DNA of 64,000 nucleotides, from NCBI RefSeq assembly GCF_039888675.1, contig NZ_JBDQQR010000001.1, forward strand, positions 248,001-312,000, given 5' to 3'. The notes beneath the pieces are model-generated. The model ran no database searches, was not told the origin of the DNA, and saw nothing but the letters and a program-made list of their open reading frames with translations. The stretch comes from Mesorhizobium sp. CAU 1732. Lineage in GTDB: Bacteria; Pseudomonadota; Alphaproteobacteria; Rhizobiales; Rhizobiaceae. Position 1 is the first letter of the stretch; each line of letters opens with the position of its first letter. The translations under genes were made by a program, and so were the position numbers. Shown here in pieces: positions 8,686 to 18,028 of this stretch.

Positions 8686-9431
8686 GACGGGTCTCCCAGA
8701 TAGGCGCGGCGAACTTCCGGGTCGTTGCGGATCTCGTCGACCGATCCCGACGCGATCACCTGCCCGTAGACCAGCACCGAGACGCGGTCGGCGAGCGCGA
8801 AGACGGCATCCATGTCATGCTCGATGAGCAGGATGGGGGCTTCCGCGCGGAGCGTGTCGAGGAAGCCGGTCAGCGTGCGAGAGCCTTCCGGCCCCATGCC
8901 GGCCATCGGTTCGTCGAGCAGGAAGGCGCGGGACCCAAGCGCCAGCGCGATCGCGATTTCGAGCTGCCGCCGCTCACCATGCGACAGCTCGGCCGCGGGT
9001 ATGCCCGCCCGCCCGGCGAGGCCGACGCGCTCGAGCGCCGCCATCGCCGGTTCGGTCAGCGATGCATCGCTCATCACCGGCTTGAAGAAGCGGAACGACG
9101 AGCCCTGCCGCGACTGGACCGCCAGCATCACGTTGCGCAGCGCCGAAAACTCCGCCGCGAGCGACGACACCTGGAACGAGCGTCCAAGCCCCATGCGCGC
9201 CCGCTCGGCCACGCCGAGATGCCCGACCTCCTCGCCGAGGAATTCGATCGTTCCGCTGTCGGGCTTGAGCGTGCCGGCGATCTGGTGGATCAGCGTCGAC
9301 TTGCCGGCCCCGTTCGGGCCGATCAGCGCGTGGATTTCGCCGGGCCGCAGATCGAGGCTGACATTGGCGGTGGCCTTCAATGCGCCGAAGGTTTTGGAGA
9401 GGTCGCGGATCGCGAGGATAGGCTCAACCAT
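8682..9431 (-). CDS. livG: Liv-type ABC transporter ATP-binding protein LivG
   Basis: First ATPase of the same importer, 249 residues. Walker A is GPNGAGKST near residue 37, the signature region is LSHGERRQLEIAIAL, Walker B is AFLLDEPMAGMGPEG, and the H-loop is LLIEHDMDAVFALADR. The family-typical ending is VRRAYLGDPS. It overlaps the livM stop by eight bases and livF by four, so the ATPases and permeases are translated together. Confidence 0.93.
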   Translation of the reverse strand: MVEPILAIRDLSKTFGALKATANVSLDLRPGEIHALIGPNGAGKSTLIHQIAGTLKPDSGTIEFLGEEVGHLGVAERARMGLGRSFQVSSLAAEFSALRNVMLAVQSRQGSSFRFFKPVMSDASLTEPAMAALERVGLAGRAGIPAAELSHGERRQLEIAIALALGSRAFLLDEPMAGMGPEGSRTLTGFLDTLRAEAPILLIEHDMDAVFALADRVSVLVYGQVIASGSVDEIRNDPEVRRAYLGDPS

Positions 9432-10410
9432 GACGCGCCCTCCCGGCGAGAAGACCGATCAGGCCGCCGCGCGCGAAGAGCACCACGCCGAGAAGCAGGA
9501 GCCCGAGGAAGAGCTGCCAGCGCTCGGTCAGCCCACCCAGCAGATATTCGAACATCACGAACAGCATGGCGCCGGCCACCGGACCCCAGATGCGGCCGAC
9601 GCCGCCCAGGATGATCAGGACGATGAACTCGCCCGACATGTGCCACGACATCATCGAGGGGCTGACGAAGCGGTTGAGGTCTGCGTAGAGCGCGCCGGCA
9701 AGTGCGGTGATCATGCCGGATAGGACGAAGGCTGCAAGCCTGATGCGGAACGGCGCGATGCCGACAGAGGCGACGCGGACCTCGTTCTGCCGCGATGCCT
9801 GGAGTGCCGCGCCGAAGCGCGAGCCCTTGAACAGCGTGAAGAACAGGATGGCCGCGAGCAGCAGCCCGTAGCAGACGAAGAAGAAGTTGAGCGGGACCAT
9901 CGTGTTGAAGCCCGGCATGGTGTTGCGCACCAGGATCGACAGGCCGTCCTCGCCGCCATAGGCGGGCCATGAGATGGCGAAGTAGAAGGTCATCTGCGCG
10001 AAGGCGAGCGTGATCATGATGAAGTAGACGCCGGAGGTGCGCAGGCTGATTGCGCCGATCGCGGCGGCCAGAAGCCCGCCGACGAGCATCGCCACGATCC
10101 AGATGATCGGCATGACATTCGTGCCGGGCAGTGTGAACAGGCCGAAATTGAACGGCACTCCGGAGAATGCATGACTGGCGAGAATCCCGGCCGCATAGCC
10201 CCCGACGCCGAAGAAGGCCGCGTGTCCGAAGGAGACGAGGCCGCCGAGGCCGAGCGCGAGGTTGAGGCCGACTGCGGCGAGCCCAAGCACCGCCATGCGC
10301 GTCGCCAGCGTCACGTAGAACGGATTGCCGAACTGGAGCGCGGCCAGCGGCACCGCCAGAAGGACGAGCGCGACGGCGAGGTTGATCGCGGTTTCGCGGG
10401 AGAGTGTCAT
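9424..10410 (-). CDS. livM: Liv-type ABC transporter permease LivM
   Basis: Integral membrane permease of 328 residues with about nine hydrophobic segments. It contains LNLALGLGGLVSFGHAAFFGVGGYAAG and FILGGVGRIWGPVAGA-like motifs (here IILGGVGRIWGPVAGA), both typical of LivM. It pairs with LivH four bases upstream. The C-terminal basic tail GLLAGRARHG overlaps the livG start. Confidence 0.92.
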   Translation of the reverse strand: MTLSRETAINLAVALVLLAVPLAALQFGNPFYVTLATRMAVLGLAAVGLNLALGLGGLVSFGHAAFFGVGGYAAGILASHAFSGVPFNFGLFTLPGTNVMPIIWIVAMLVGGLLAAAIGAISLRTSGVYFIMITLAFAQMTFYFAISWPAYGGEDGLSILVRNTMPGFNTMVPLNFFFVCYGLLLAAILFFTLFKGSRFGAALQASRQNEVRVASVGIAPFRIRLAAFVLSGMITALAGALYADLNRFVSPSMMSWHMSGEFIVLIILGGVGRIWGPVAGAMLFVMFEYLLGGLTERWQLFLGLLLLGVVLFARGGLIGLLAGRARHG

Positions 10411-10414
10411 CGCT

Positions 10415-11335
10415 TCACCCTCTCACGCCGAACAGGCCCTGCGGCCGCACCGCGAGGATCGCGGCCATGACGATGTAGATCAGCATCGAGGCGAGCGCGC
10501 CGCCGACAAGGCCGGCCTGCGAGGCGTTCATGAAGAAACCAAAGAGCTGCGGCAGCAGGAAACGGCCCATCGTATCGACGAGCCCGACCAGCAGCGCGCC
10601 GACGAGCGCGCCCCGGATCGAGCCGATGCCACCAATGACGATGACCACGAAGGCGAGGATCAGCACGGGTTCGCCCATGCCGACCTGAACCGACTGGATC
10701 GCGCCGACAAGCGCGCCAGCGAGACCGGCAAGTGCCGCGCCCAGCGCGAAGACGATCGTGTAGAGCGTCCGGATATCGACGCCCAGAGCGCCGATCATTT
10801 CGCGGTCGCTTTCACCGGCCCGGATGCGCATGCCGAGGCGCGTTTTCGAGATCAGCAGGAAAAGCCCGACCGCGACCGCGATGCCGACGCCGATGATGGC
10901 GAGGCGGTAAAGCTGGTAGCGCGAACCGCCGGGCAGCGGCACGGAGCCTTGCAGTACGGCGGGAATGTCGAGATAGAGCGGGAACGAGCCGAACAGCCAG
11001 CGCGTCCCCTCCGAGAAGATCAGGATGAGCGCGAATGTCGCCAGCACCTGGTCGAGATGGTCGCGCTCGTAGAGCCGCCGGATCACCAGCACTTCAATGA
11101 TCGCACCTGCCGCCGCTGCTGCCGCGAGGCTCGCCGCCAGCCCCAGCCAGAACGACCCGGTCGCCGCCGCGACCGTCGCGCAGGCGAACGCGCCCACCAT
11201 GTAGAGCGAGCCATGCGCGAGATTGATCAGCCCCATCACGCCGAAGATCAGCGTCAGGCCGGCTGCCATGAGGAACAGCATCACGCCGAGCTGCAGCCCG
11301 TTGAGGATCTGTTCGATGAAGAGGGCGATTTGCAC
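10415..11335 (-). CDS. livH: Liv-type ABC transporter permease LivH
   Basis: Permease of 306 residues, the first membrane subunit of the importer. LivH motifs are visible: ILNGLQLGVMLFLMAAGLTLIFGVMGLINLAHGSLYMVGAF at the N-terminus and AFVVIVIGGIGSIRGALVGALLVGLVDT near residue 230. It is separated from the binding-protein gene by about 196 bases that hold two strong palindromes. It probably sits in the same transcript. Confidence 0.92.
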   Translation of the reverse strand: MQIALFIEQILNGLQLGVMLFLMAAGLTLIFGVMGLINLAHGSLYMVGAFACATVAAATGSFWLGLAASLAAAAAAGAIIEVLVIRRLYERDHLDQVLATFALILIFSEGTRWLFGSFPLYLDIPAVLQGSVPLPGGSRYQLYRLAIIGVGIAVAVGLFLLISKTRLGMRIRAGESDREMIGALGVDIRTLYTIVFALGAALAGLAGALVGAIQSVQVGMGEPVLILAFVVIVIGGIGSIRGALVGALLVGLVDTMGRFLLPQLFGFFMNASQAGLVGGALASMLIYIVMAAILAVRPQGLFGVRG

Positions 11336-11387
11336 GGGGTTTGGTCTGGCTCTTCAGGTGAAGGACAATGTGGTGACGGTAACGATA

Positions 11388-11523
11388 CCCTCTCCCCGTT
11401 CACGGGGAGAGGGTGGCCCGATGGGTCGGGTGTGGGGCGGCGCGAACGCAACAATCAGTTGCCGCCGCATCCGCTGCCCCTCATCCGCCTGCCGGCACCT
11501 TCTCCCCGTGAACGGGGAGAAGG
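11388..11523. repeat. Paired palindromic intergenic elements between binding-protein and permease genes
   Basis: Two hairpins lie at 11388-11413 (CCCTCTCCCC and GGGGAGAGGG around GTTCAC) and 11498-11523 (CCTTCTCCCC and GGGGAGAAGG around GTGAAC). They are joined by about 84 bases of GC-rich sequence. They match the aglE-aglF element in the arm and in the flanking CTGCCCCTCATCCGCC segment. They stand in opposite orientation to each other, so the whole forms a larger inverted arrangement. They would form stable stems in the importer mRNA. Confidence 0.82.
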
Positions 11524-11531
11524 AACGATGG

Positions 11532-12677
11532 CTACTGCATCGCGCAATCCTTGGCATAGGCGTCGCCGTGGTCGGTGAAGGCCGTGGCGATGATGTGGTT
11601 GGTCAGGACGTCGCCCTCCTTGACCACCTCGGTGACGTAGATGTCCTGGATCGGATGGTTGTTGTTGTTGAAGGAGAACTTCTCGCGGACGCTGTCGAAG
11701 TCGGCTTCCTTGAGCGCGGCGCGGAATGCGTCCGCATCCTTGACGCTCGCCTTGCCGGCAGCGGAGATCAGCAGGTTGGCGGTGTCGTAGGCCTGCGCGG
11801 CATAGATCGAGGGCAGGCGGTTGTATTCAGCCTGGAAGGTCTCGACGAACGTCTTGGAGGCTTCATTGTCCAGGTCCTTGGCCCAGGAGCCGGAGGCCTT
11901 CACGCCGAGCGCGGCATCGCCGATAGCCGGCAAAACGTCCTGGCTGAAGGAGAAGCCGGGTCCGATCACCGGGATGTCGACGCCCGACTGCGCGTACTGC
12001 TTCATGAAGGCGATGCCCATGCCGCCCGGCAGGAAGATGAAGACCGAATCCGCACCCGAGGCGCGGATCTGCGCGATCTCGGCCGCATAATCGGTCTGTC
12101 CGACCTGCGTGTAGACCTCGCCGGCGAGTTCGCCCTTGTAGTAGCGCTTGAAGCCGGTGAGCGAGTCGGTGCCGGCCGGGTAGTTCGGCGCCATGATGAA
12201 GGTCTTCTTATAGGTCTCGGTCGCGTACTGGCCCATCGCCTCGTGGAAGTTGTCGTTCTGGTAGGCGACGTTGAAATAGTTCTCGTTGCACTGCGCGCCG
12301 GCGAGCGCGGAGGGCCCCGCATTGACCGACAAATAGAACTTGCCCTGCGCGACGGCGCTCGGCACGACGGCCATTGCGAGGTTCGACCAGATGATGCCGG
12401 TCAGCACGTCGACCTGGTCGGACTGGATCATCTTGTCGGCGATCTGCACCGCGAGTTCCGGCTTCTGGCCGTCATCCTCGGTGATCACCTCGATTTCGCT
12501 CGCGGCATCGCCGGCATTCTTGAGCGCGAGCATGAAGCCGTCACGCGCATCGATACCGAGGCCCGCGCCACCGCCCGAAAGCGTGGTGATAAGGCCAACC
12601 TTGACCGGCTCGGCAAAGGCGAGGCCGGATACGCTCATCGACAGGCCGAGAAGGCCCGCTGCAATCATTCGTTTCAT
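11532..12677 (-). CDS. Liv-type ABC transporter periplasmic binding protein
   Basis: Type I periplasmic binding protein of 381 residues. A Sec signal (MKRMIAAGLLGLSMSVSGLAFA) is followed by EPVKVGLITTLSGGGAGLG, the usual HAAT start. The two-lobe body includes ATNIIWSN-like ligand-loop sequence (GIIWSNLAMAVVPSA). The ligand is not certain; aromatic acids such as kynurenine, anthranilate or benzoate-like compounds are plausible from the neighbouring genes. A GGGAG ribosome site precedes the ATG at 12677. A terminator-like hairpin after kynA suggests that this importer also has its own promoter. Confidence 0.9.
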   Translation of the reverse strand: MKRMIAAGLLGLSMSVSGLAFAEPVKVGLITTLSGGGAGLGIDARDGFMLALKNAGDAASEIEVITEDDGQKPELAVQIADKMIQSDQVDVLTGIIWSNLAMAVVPSAVAQGKFYLSVNAGPSALAGAQCNENYFNVAYQNDNFHEAMGQYATETYKKTFIMAPNYPAGTDSLTGFKRYYKGELAGEVYTQVGQTDYAAEIAQIRASGADSVFIFLPGGMGIAFMKQYAQSGVDIPVIGPGFSFSQDVLPAIGDAALGVKASGSWAKDLDNEASKTFVETFQAEYNRLPSIYAAQAYDTANLLISAAGKASVKDADAFRAALKEADFDSVREKFSFNNNNHPIQDIYVTEVVKEGDVLTNHIIATAFTDHGDAYAKDCAMQ

Positions 12678-12698
12678 TGGTCTGCTCCCGTTGTTCCT

Positions 12699-12716
12699 GA
12701 AACCCCTCTGGGTTTC
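12699..12716 (-). promoter_or_regulatory. Hairpin in the leader of the importer operon
   Basis: GAAACCC and GGGTTTC form a perfect seven-base inverted repeat around CTCT, 22 bases upstream of the binding-protein start. It may be an operator half-site pair or an mRNA stem. No protein can be assigned to it. Confidence 0.4.
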
Positions 12717-12725
12717 CTACGATGG

Positions 12726-12752
12726 AAAAAATGCGCGGGCTTTGCCAGCCCG
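12726..12752 (-). terminator. Candidate Rho-independent terminator after kynA
   Basis: Read on the minus strand, CGGGCT and AGCCCG pair around GGCAA (12736-12752). The stem is followed by CGCA and a run of six T (12731-12726). It lies 38 bases past the kynA stop and would limit read-through into the importer genes. Confidence 0.6.
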
Positions 12753-12789
12753 TCTCGGTGTTTTTCTTGCTGGGCTTGTGTTGACGGGA

Positions 12790-13629
12790 TCAAAGCTCCG
12801 TCCTCACGGTCCAGAGTTCGGGAAACAGTTCGACCTCGAGCATGCGCCGCAGGTAAGACACGCCGGCGGTGCCGCCGGTGCCGCGCTTGAGGCCGATGAT
12901 GCGCTCGACCGTGGTCACGTGGTTGAAGCGCCAGCGGCGGAAATAATCCTCGAAATCGACGAGCTTCTCGGCCAGTTCGTAGAGCGCCCAATGCGTTTCG
13001 GGCGCGGCATAGATTTCTTTCCACGCGGCCATGACGGCATCGCTGGGCTCACGGCTTGCGTCCCAATTGCTACGCGCAGCGTCGGCACCGATGTCGAAAC
13101 CCCTGCGGGCGAGAAGCGCGATCGCCTCGTCATAAAGGCTCGGGCGCGCGAGGATCGCTTCGAGCCGCGTCAGCGTCTCCGGCACGTGGGCGTGCGGCTT
13201 GAGCATCGCAATGTTGCGGTTTCCGGCGAGAAACTCGATCGCGCGGTACTGCCAGGACTGGAAGCCGGACGACTGCCCGAGCGATCCGCGAAACCGGGTA
13301 TATTCGCTGGGCGTCATGGTGCGCAGCACGTCCCACGCACTGTTCAACTGCTCGAAGATGCGCGCCACGCGCGTCAGCATCTTGAACGCTGGCTGAAGAT
13401 CGTCGGCGCGGATCGCTTCCATCGCCGACGAAATCTCGTGGATCGCGAGCTTCATCCACAGTTCGGACGTCTGGTGCTGGATGATAAACAGGAGTTCGTC
13501 CGGCGACGCCGACAGCGGCGACTGCGCGTCGAGGATTTTTTCCAGGTGCAGATAGTCCGCATAGGACATGCGGCCGCGAAAATCGGTCTGCGCGCCGTGG
13601 CTCTCGTTCTTCTCAGCCGACTCGGTCAT
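12790..13629 (-). CDS. kynA: Tryptophan 2,3-dioxygenase (KynA)
   Basis: Heme dioxygenase of 279 residues that opens the indole ring of L-tryptophan to N-formylkynurenine. Family hallmarks are [51 protein letters not shown] and the distal [25 protein letters not shown], which carries the heme-ligand His and substrate-binding Thr. I chose the ATG at 13629 ([12 protein letters not shown]), since longer readings run into the palindromic element upstream. The ribosome site is weak. It lies between the aryl-CoA ligase gene and the importer, all on one strand. Confidence 0.95.
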   Translation of the reverse strand: MTESAEKNESHGAQTDFRGRMSYADYLHLEKILDAQSPLSASPDELLFIIQHQTSELWMKLAIHEISSAMEAIRADDLQPAFKMLTRVARIFEQLNSAWDVLRTMTPSEYTRFRGSLGQSSGFQSWQYRAIEFLAGNRNIAMLKPHAHVPETLTRLEAILARPSLYDEAIALLARRGFDIGADAARSNWDASREPSDAVMAAWKEIYAAPETHWALYELAEKLVDFEDYFRRWRFNHVTTVERIIGLKRGTGGTAGVSYLRRMLEVELFPELWTVRTEL

Positions 13630-13635
13630 GTCGAA

Positions 13636-13775
13636 CCCCCACCCTGTATCCCTCCCCACAAGGGGGAGGGGGTCGTCGGCGAAGAGCCCAAAACTATACC
13701 CCACGCGCTGCGTTGGCGTTGGGGCTGGACGTGCATGTCTCCCTCCCCCGTGTGGGGAGGGATACAGGGTGGGGG
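13636..13775. repeat. 140-base element with near-perfect 35-base terminal inverted repeats
   Basis: The left arm (13636-13670) and right arm (13741-13775) are reverse complements at 34 of 35 positions by eye. Each arm begins or ends with CCCCCACCCTGTATCCC. About 70 bases lie between the arms. Each arm also contains its own small palindrome (CCCTCCCC with its complement). It fills the gap between kynA and the ligase gene. The structure resembles a small non-autonomous mobile element or a palindromic repeat. No clear target duplication is visible. Confidence 0.8.
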
Positions 13776-13801
13776 TGGAGGCGCGAACGACGGCAAGAGG
13801 A

Positions 13802-15421
13802 TCATCCCCCTTCCTTCAATCGAAACCGCTGGATCTTGCCCGTCTGGGTCTTGGGCAGACCCGATACGAACTTCACCGAGCGCGGATATTTATAGGGCGC
13901 GATCAGCGCCTTCACATGGTCCTGCAGAAGCTTGACCGTGGCGCTGTCGCTGGCCGTCCCTTCGACGAGAACCACGTGCGCCTCGACGATTTGGCCGCGC
14001 TCGTCGTCGGCGACACCGATGACGGCGCATTCGGAAACGAGATCATGCGCGAGAAGTGCGGCCTCGACCTCGGGCCCGGCGATGTTGTAGCCCGAGGACA
14101 GGATGATGTCGTCGGTGCGCGCAGCGAAGCGGAAACGACCATCCTCGTCCTGGATGAATGCGTCGCCGGTCAGGTTCCAGCCGTCGCGGACATAGTCGGC
14201 CTGGCGATCGTCGGAGAGGTAGCGGCAGCCTGTCGGCCCGCGCACGGCGAGCTTGCCGATCGTGCCGCGCGGCACCTCGTTCATCTCGCCATCAACGATT
14301 TTCGCCTCATAGCCGGTGACGGGACGCCCGGTGACGCCCGGCGCCCGGTCGTCGAGGCGGTTGGTGATGAAGATATGCAGCATCTCGGTCGCACCGATGC
14401 CGTCGAGGATCGGCTTGCCGGTCTTTCGCGTCCACTCCTCGTAGACCGGGGCCGGCAGCGTCTCGCCGGCCGAAACCGCGATGCGAAGCGAGGAGAGGTC
14501 GGCGCCTTCGTCCATCGCCTTCATCATGGCGCGATAGGCGGTCGGCGCGGTGAACGAAATCGTCGCCTTGTAGGTCTCGATGATCTCGATCATGTGCTGC
14601 GGCGTGGCGGTTTCCAGAAGCGTCGCGGCTGCTCCGAAGCGCAGAGGAAACACGGCTAGCCCGCCGAGACCGAAGGTGAAAGCGAGCGGCGGCGACCCGA
14701 CGAAAACGTCTTCCGGCGTGACACCCAGAACCTCTTTGGCATAGCCGTCGGCGATGATCAGCACGTCGCGATGGAAGTGCATGGTCGCCTTCGGCACACC
14801 GGTCGTTCCGGATGTGAAACCAAGCAGGCAGACGTCGTCGCGGCCAGTCTTCACCGCGTCGAAGCGCACCGGCTTGTCAAGCGCGGCACGATCGAGTTCC
14901 GCGTCATGGTTCGCAGTGCCGTCGAAGCCGACGACCTGCTTGAGGAAGCGGCTGTCCTTGGCGCAGGCGACGAGTTCGTCCTTGATGCGCGTGTCGCACA
15001 AGGCAAGCGCGATCTCTGCCTTGTCGACGATCTTTGCAAGTTCCCCCGCGCGCAGCATCGGCATCGTGTTGACGACCACGGCGCCGGCCTTCGTCGCGGC
15101 CAGCCAGCACGCGACCATCGCCGGGTTGTTGGGCGAACGGATCAGGATGCGGTCGCCCGGCCTGACGCCATAATTCTCGACCAGCGCGCGCGCCAGCCGG
15201 TTGGTCCAATCGGAGAGTTCCTTGTAGGTGCGGCGGCGGCCGTTGCCGATCAGTGCGGTGTTGTCGCCGAAACCCTTTTCGACCAGACGGTCCGTCAGTT
15301 CGACCGCGCAGTTGATGTATTCGGGATAGTCGAAACCGTCCTGCGGCAGATCCGGCCACTGGTCATGTGGGGGGAGATTGTCCCGGCAAAACGTATCGAC
15401 ATGTGCTGTCGCACCAAGCAT
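13802..15421 (-). CDS. Aryl-CoA ligase, 2-aminobenzoate/benzoate-CoA ligase type
   Basis: AMP-forming acyl-CoA synthetase of 539 residues. The P-loop [21 protein letters not shown] and the [11 protein letters not shown] motif are those of the benzoate/2-aminobenzoate-CoA ligase group. The C-terminal [17 protein letters not shown] and [10 protein letters not shown] carries the catalytic Lys. With kynA and the monooxygenase/reductase fusion nearby, 2-aminobenzoate (anthranilate) is the likely substrate, giving 2-aminobenzoyl-CoA. The gene starts one base past the dehydrogenase stop. Salicylate or benzoate cannot be excluded from sequence alone. Confidence 0.88.
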   Translation of the reverse strand: MLGATAHVDTFCRDNLPPHDQWPDLPQDGFDYPEYINCAVELTDRLVEKGFGDNTALIGNGRRRTYKELSDWTNRLARALVENYGVRPGDRILIRSPNNPAMVACWLAATKAGAVVVNTMPMLRAGELAKIVDKAEIALALCDTRIKDELVACAKDSRFLKQVVGFDGTANHDAELDRAALDKPVRFDAVKTGRDDVCLLGFTSGTTGVPKATMHFHRDVLIIADGYAKEVLGVTPEDVFVGSPPLAFTFGLGGLAVFPLRFGAAATLLETATPQHMIEIIETYKATISFTAPTAYRAMMKAMDEGADLSSLRIAVSAGETLPAPVYEEWTRKTGKPILDGIGATEMLHIFITNRLDDRAPGVTGRPVTGYEAKIVDGEMNEVPRGTIGKLAVRGPTGCRYLSDDRQADYVRDGWNLTGDAFIQDEDGRFRFAARTDDIILSSGYNIAGPEVEAALLAHDLVSECAVIGVADDERGQIVEAHVVLVEGTASDSATVKLLQDHVKALIAPYKYPRSVKFVSGLPKTQTGKIQRFRLKEGG

Positions 15422-15422
15422 C

Positions 15423-16571
15423 TCACCCTGCTCCCATGACCTGCCGCGCGATCACCACCTTCTGGACGTCTGATGCGCCCTCGTAGATGCGCAATGCGCG
15501 GATTTCCCGATACAGGCTTTCGACGATGTGCCCCCTGCGCACCCCGTCTCCGCCGTGAAGTTGAACCGCCTTGTCGATCACGGACTGCGCGCGATCGGTG
15601 GCGTAGAGCTTTGCCATCGCGGCCTCGCGCGTGACGCGCGGAGCCCCTGAATCCTTCGTCCAGGCGGCGCGATAGATCAGCAGCGCCGACGCATCGACGT
15701 CAAGCGCCATGTCGGCCACATGGCCCTGCACCATCTGCAGATCGAAGAGCGGTGCGTCGAAAAGCTGCCGGCCGCCGACGCGGGAGACGGTCTCGTCCAG
15801 CGCCCGCCGCGCAAAACCCAGCGCCGCCGCGCCCACCGTGGAGCGGAACACGTCGAGCACCGACATGGCGATCTTGAACCCGTCGCCCGCCTTGCCGATC
15901 AGGGCGGAAGTCGGGACACGGACGTTGTCGAAGGACAGCCGGGCCAGCGGATGCGGCGCGACGACCTCGATGCGTTCGGCGATGGTCAGGCCGGGCGTGT
16001 CGGCGGGCACGACGAAGGCCGAGATGCCCCTGGCCCCCGGCGCTTCGCCGGTACGCGCGAACACGCAGTAGACATCCGCGATGCCACCATTCGAAATCCA
16101 GGTCTTCTCGCCCGACAGAACGTAATCGTCGCCGTCGCGGGTCGCGGTCATTTCCATGTTCGCGACGTCCGAGCCCGAGCGCGGCTCGGACAATGCGAAG
16201 GCGGACAGCGCCTTGCCCCGGCGGGTCTTGTCCAGCCACTGCCTTTGTTCGGGCGTGCCGAAGAGACTGATGGCACCGGTGCCGAGCCCCTGCATGGCGA
16301 AAGCGAAATCGGCCAGCCCGTCATGGCGCGCCAGCGTCTCGCGCGTGATGCACAGCGTCCGCACGTCGAGCGGCTGCGGATCGGCCGGATCAACCGCAGT
16401 CGGCATCAGCCATCCGGCCTCGCCCAGCTTGGCGACCAGAGATTTGCAGGCCTCGTCCACGTCGGTGTGATCGACGGGCAGGTTCGTTTTGCACCACGCT
16501 TCGAGACGCTCCGCGTGGTCGCGATGATGGTCCTCGAAGAATGGCCAGGAGAGGAAGGAGCGCTCAGGCAT
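15423..16571 (-). CDS. Acyl-CoA dehydrogenase
   Basis: FAD acyl-CoA dehydrogenase of 382 residues. [42 protein letters not shown] and [17 protein letters not shown] are standard motifs. The catalytic base is probably Glu364 in [18 protein letters not shown] chose the ATG at 16571 ([12 protein letters not shown]); upstream codons fall in an intergenic repeat. In the aminobenzoyl-CoA route it could oxidise a ring-reduced or ring-opened CoA ester. It is transcribed with the hydratase-like gene upstream and the ligase gene downstream. Confidence 0.9.
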   Translation of the reverse strand: MPERSFLSWPFFEDHHRDHAERLEAWCKTNLPVDHTDVDEACKSLVAKLGEAGWLMPTAVDPADPQPLDVRTLCITRETLARHDGLADFAFAMQGLGTGAISLFGTPEQRQWLDKTRRGKALSAFALSEPRSGSDVANMEMTATRDGDDYVLSGEKTWISNGGIADVYCVFARTGEAPGARGISAFVVPADTPGLTIAERIEVVAPHPLARLSFDNVRVPTSALIGKAGDGFKIAMSVLDVFRSTVGAAALGFARRALDETVSRVGGRQLFDAPLFDLQMVQGHVADMALDVDASALLIYRAAWTKDSGAPRVTREAAMAKLYATDRAQSVIDKAVQLHGGDGVRRGHIVESLYREIRALRIYEGASDVQKVVIARQVMGAG

Positions 16572-16594
16572 GACGTGCCACCATAGAGACCAAT

Positions 16595-16723
16595 ACCCCC
16601 TCCACCATGCTCCGCATGGTCCCCCTCCCCCATGAATGGGGGAGGATCCGCCGCTGCAGCCGTCCACGACCGGAGATCCTCCCTTGCGAAGCGGGGGAGG
16701 TGGCCCTGAGGGTCGGAGGGGGT
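16595..16723. repeat. Palindromic intergenic element with ACCCCCTCC ends
   Basis: The outer arms ACCCCCTCC (16595-16603) and GGAGGGGGT (16715-16723) are perfect inverses. Inside are two further stems built from CCCCCTCCCCCAT/ATGGGGGAGG and CCTCCC/GGGGGAGG. It fills most of the gap between the dehydrogenase and hydratase-like genes and is rich in the same CT/GA tracts as the elements at 13.6 and 18.8 kb. Confidence 0.72.
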
Positions 16724-16742
16724 GTCTGGCGCGAGACCATCC

Positions 16743-17555
16743 TCAATTCCCCTCGAACACAGGGCGTTCTTTCCCGACGAATGCGTGATACGCCCGCGAG
16801 AAATCCTGGGTCTGCATGCAGATCGCCTGCGCCTGCGCTTCCGCCTCGATCGCCTGGTCGAGACCCATCGACCATTCCTGGTTGAGCTGCGTCTTGGTGA
16901 TGCCGTGGGCGAAGGTGGGACCGGATGCGAGTTGCTGCGCGAGCTTCAGCGCTTCGGCTTCCAGTGCGTCCGCCTCGACGAGGCGGTTGTAGTAGCCCCA
17001 GCGTTCGCCCTCGGTCGCACTCATGGTGCGGCCGGTGTAGAGCAGTTCGGCGGCGCGGCCCTGCCCGATGATCCTCGGCAGCATGGCGCAGGCGCCCATG
17101 TCGCAGCCGGCGAGGCCGACGCGGGTGAAGAGGAAGCCCGTCTTCGCTTCCGGTGTCGCAAGCCTGATGTCGGAGGCCATGGTGATGATCGCGCCGGCGC
17201 CGACCGCCACGCCGTCGACCGCCGAGATGATAGGCTTGCCGCAATTGAGCATCGCCTTGACGAAATCGCCGGTCATGCGCGTGAAGGCGAGAAGGCCCTT
17301 CATGTCCATGTCGACCAGCGGTCCGATGATGTCGTGAACGTCACCGCCGGAGCAGAAATTGCCGCCGTTCGGCAGGAAGACGACGACATCGACATCGTCG
17401 GCATAGACGAGGTCACGAAACGTGTCGCGCAGTTCGGCGTAGGACTCGAAGGTCAGCGGGTTCTTGCGCTCCGGCCGGTCGAGCTGGATGACCGCCACGC
17501 GTCCCTCCATGCGCCACAGGAAATGCTTCGGCTTGAGGTTCGCCATGCTGGTCAA
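16743..17555 (-). CDS. Enoyl-CoA hydratase/isomerase (crotonase) family protein
   Basis: Crotonase-fold protein of about 270 residues. The oxyanion-hole elements are [18 protein letters not shown] and [24 protein letters not shown]. Aligned by eye, the usual first catalytic Glu (P-E before a hydrophobic G-L) is replaced by Thr-Arg in [10 protein letters not shown], so classic hydration is not assured. The start is ambiguous. A TTG at 17555 overlaps the MarR stop and has GGGAGG six bases upstream, while the ATG at 17546 lies too far from it. It may act on 2-aminobenzoyl-CoA-derived ring intermediates. Confidence 0.86.
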   Translation of the reverse strand: MTSMANLKPKHFLWRMEGRVAVIQLDRPERKNPLTFESYAELRDTFRDLVYADDVDVVVFLPNGGNFCSGGDVHDIIGPLVDMDMKGLLAFTRMTGDFVKAMLNCGKPIISAVDGVAVGAGAIITMASDIRLATPEAKTGFLFTRVGLAGCDMGACAMLPRIIGQGRAAELLYTGRTMSATEGERWGYYNRLVEADALEAEALKLAQQLASGPTFAHGITKTQLNQEWSMGLDQAIEAEAQAQAICMQTQDFSRAYHAFVGKERPVFEGN

Positions 17556-18028
17556 TGTTCACCCTCCCAATTGCTGCGGAACGATTTGAGTATGGAGGAC
17601 AGCGTACGGGCCTCCGTCTCGCCGATCTCACCCAGAAGTTCCGCGATCCATGTTTCGTGTGCGGCGGCCATGGCGCGGAACTGCGCCAGACCCGAATCCG
17701 TGAGCCGGACGATCGATGTGCGCCGGTCGCCCTCGCGGTTCGAGCGCACGACGTAGCCGTCCGTCACCAGCCGGTCGATGATGCCCGTCACATTGCCGTT
17801 GGACACCAGCAGGAAGCGCGACAGGTCGCTCATCAGCATGCCGTCCGATTGCCGGTACAGCGCCGACATCACGTCGAAGCGCGGCAGCGTCGAGTCGAAA
17901 TCGCGCCTGAGCCGCTCGCGCAGCTCACCCTCGACGATGCGCGCGACGCGCAGCAGCCGGATCCACAGCCGTAGCCGTTCCTTGTTGGCGAGCGGCGCAT
18001 CCACCATGTCGAGCGGTGCGCTCACCAT
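17552..18028 (-). CDS. MarR-family transcriptional regulator
   Basis: Winged-helix regulator of 158 residues. The DNA-binding core is [48 protein letters not shown], followed by the [13 protein letters not shown] wing. MarR proteins in aryl-CoA pathways often sense the CoA thioester and repress their operon. It is embedded in the operon, overlapping the SDR gene by seven bases and the hydratase-like gene by four. A palindrome at 21327-21346 is its best visible operator candidate. Confidence 0.92.
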   Translation of the reverse strand: MVSAPLDMVDAPLANKERLRLWIRLLRVARIVEGELRERLRRDFDSTLPRFDVMSALYRQSDGMLMSDLSRFLLVSNGNVTGIIDRLVTDGYVVRSNREGDRRTSIVRLTDSGLAQFRAMAAAHETWIAELLGEIGETEARTLSSILKSFRSNWEGEH

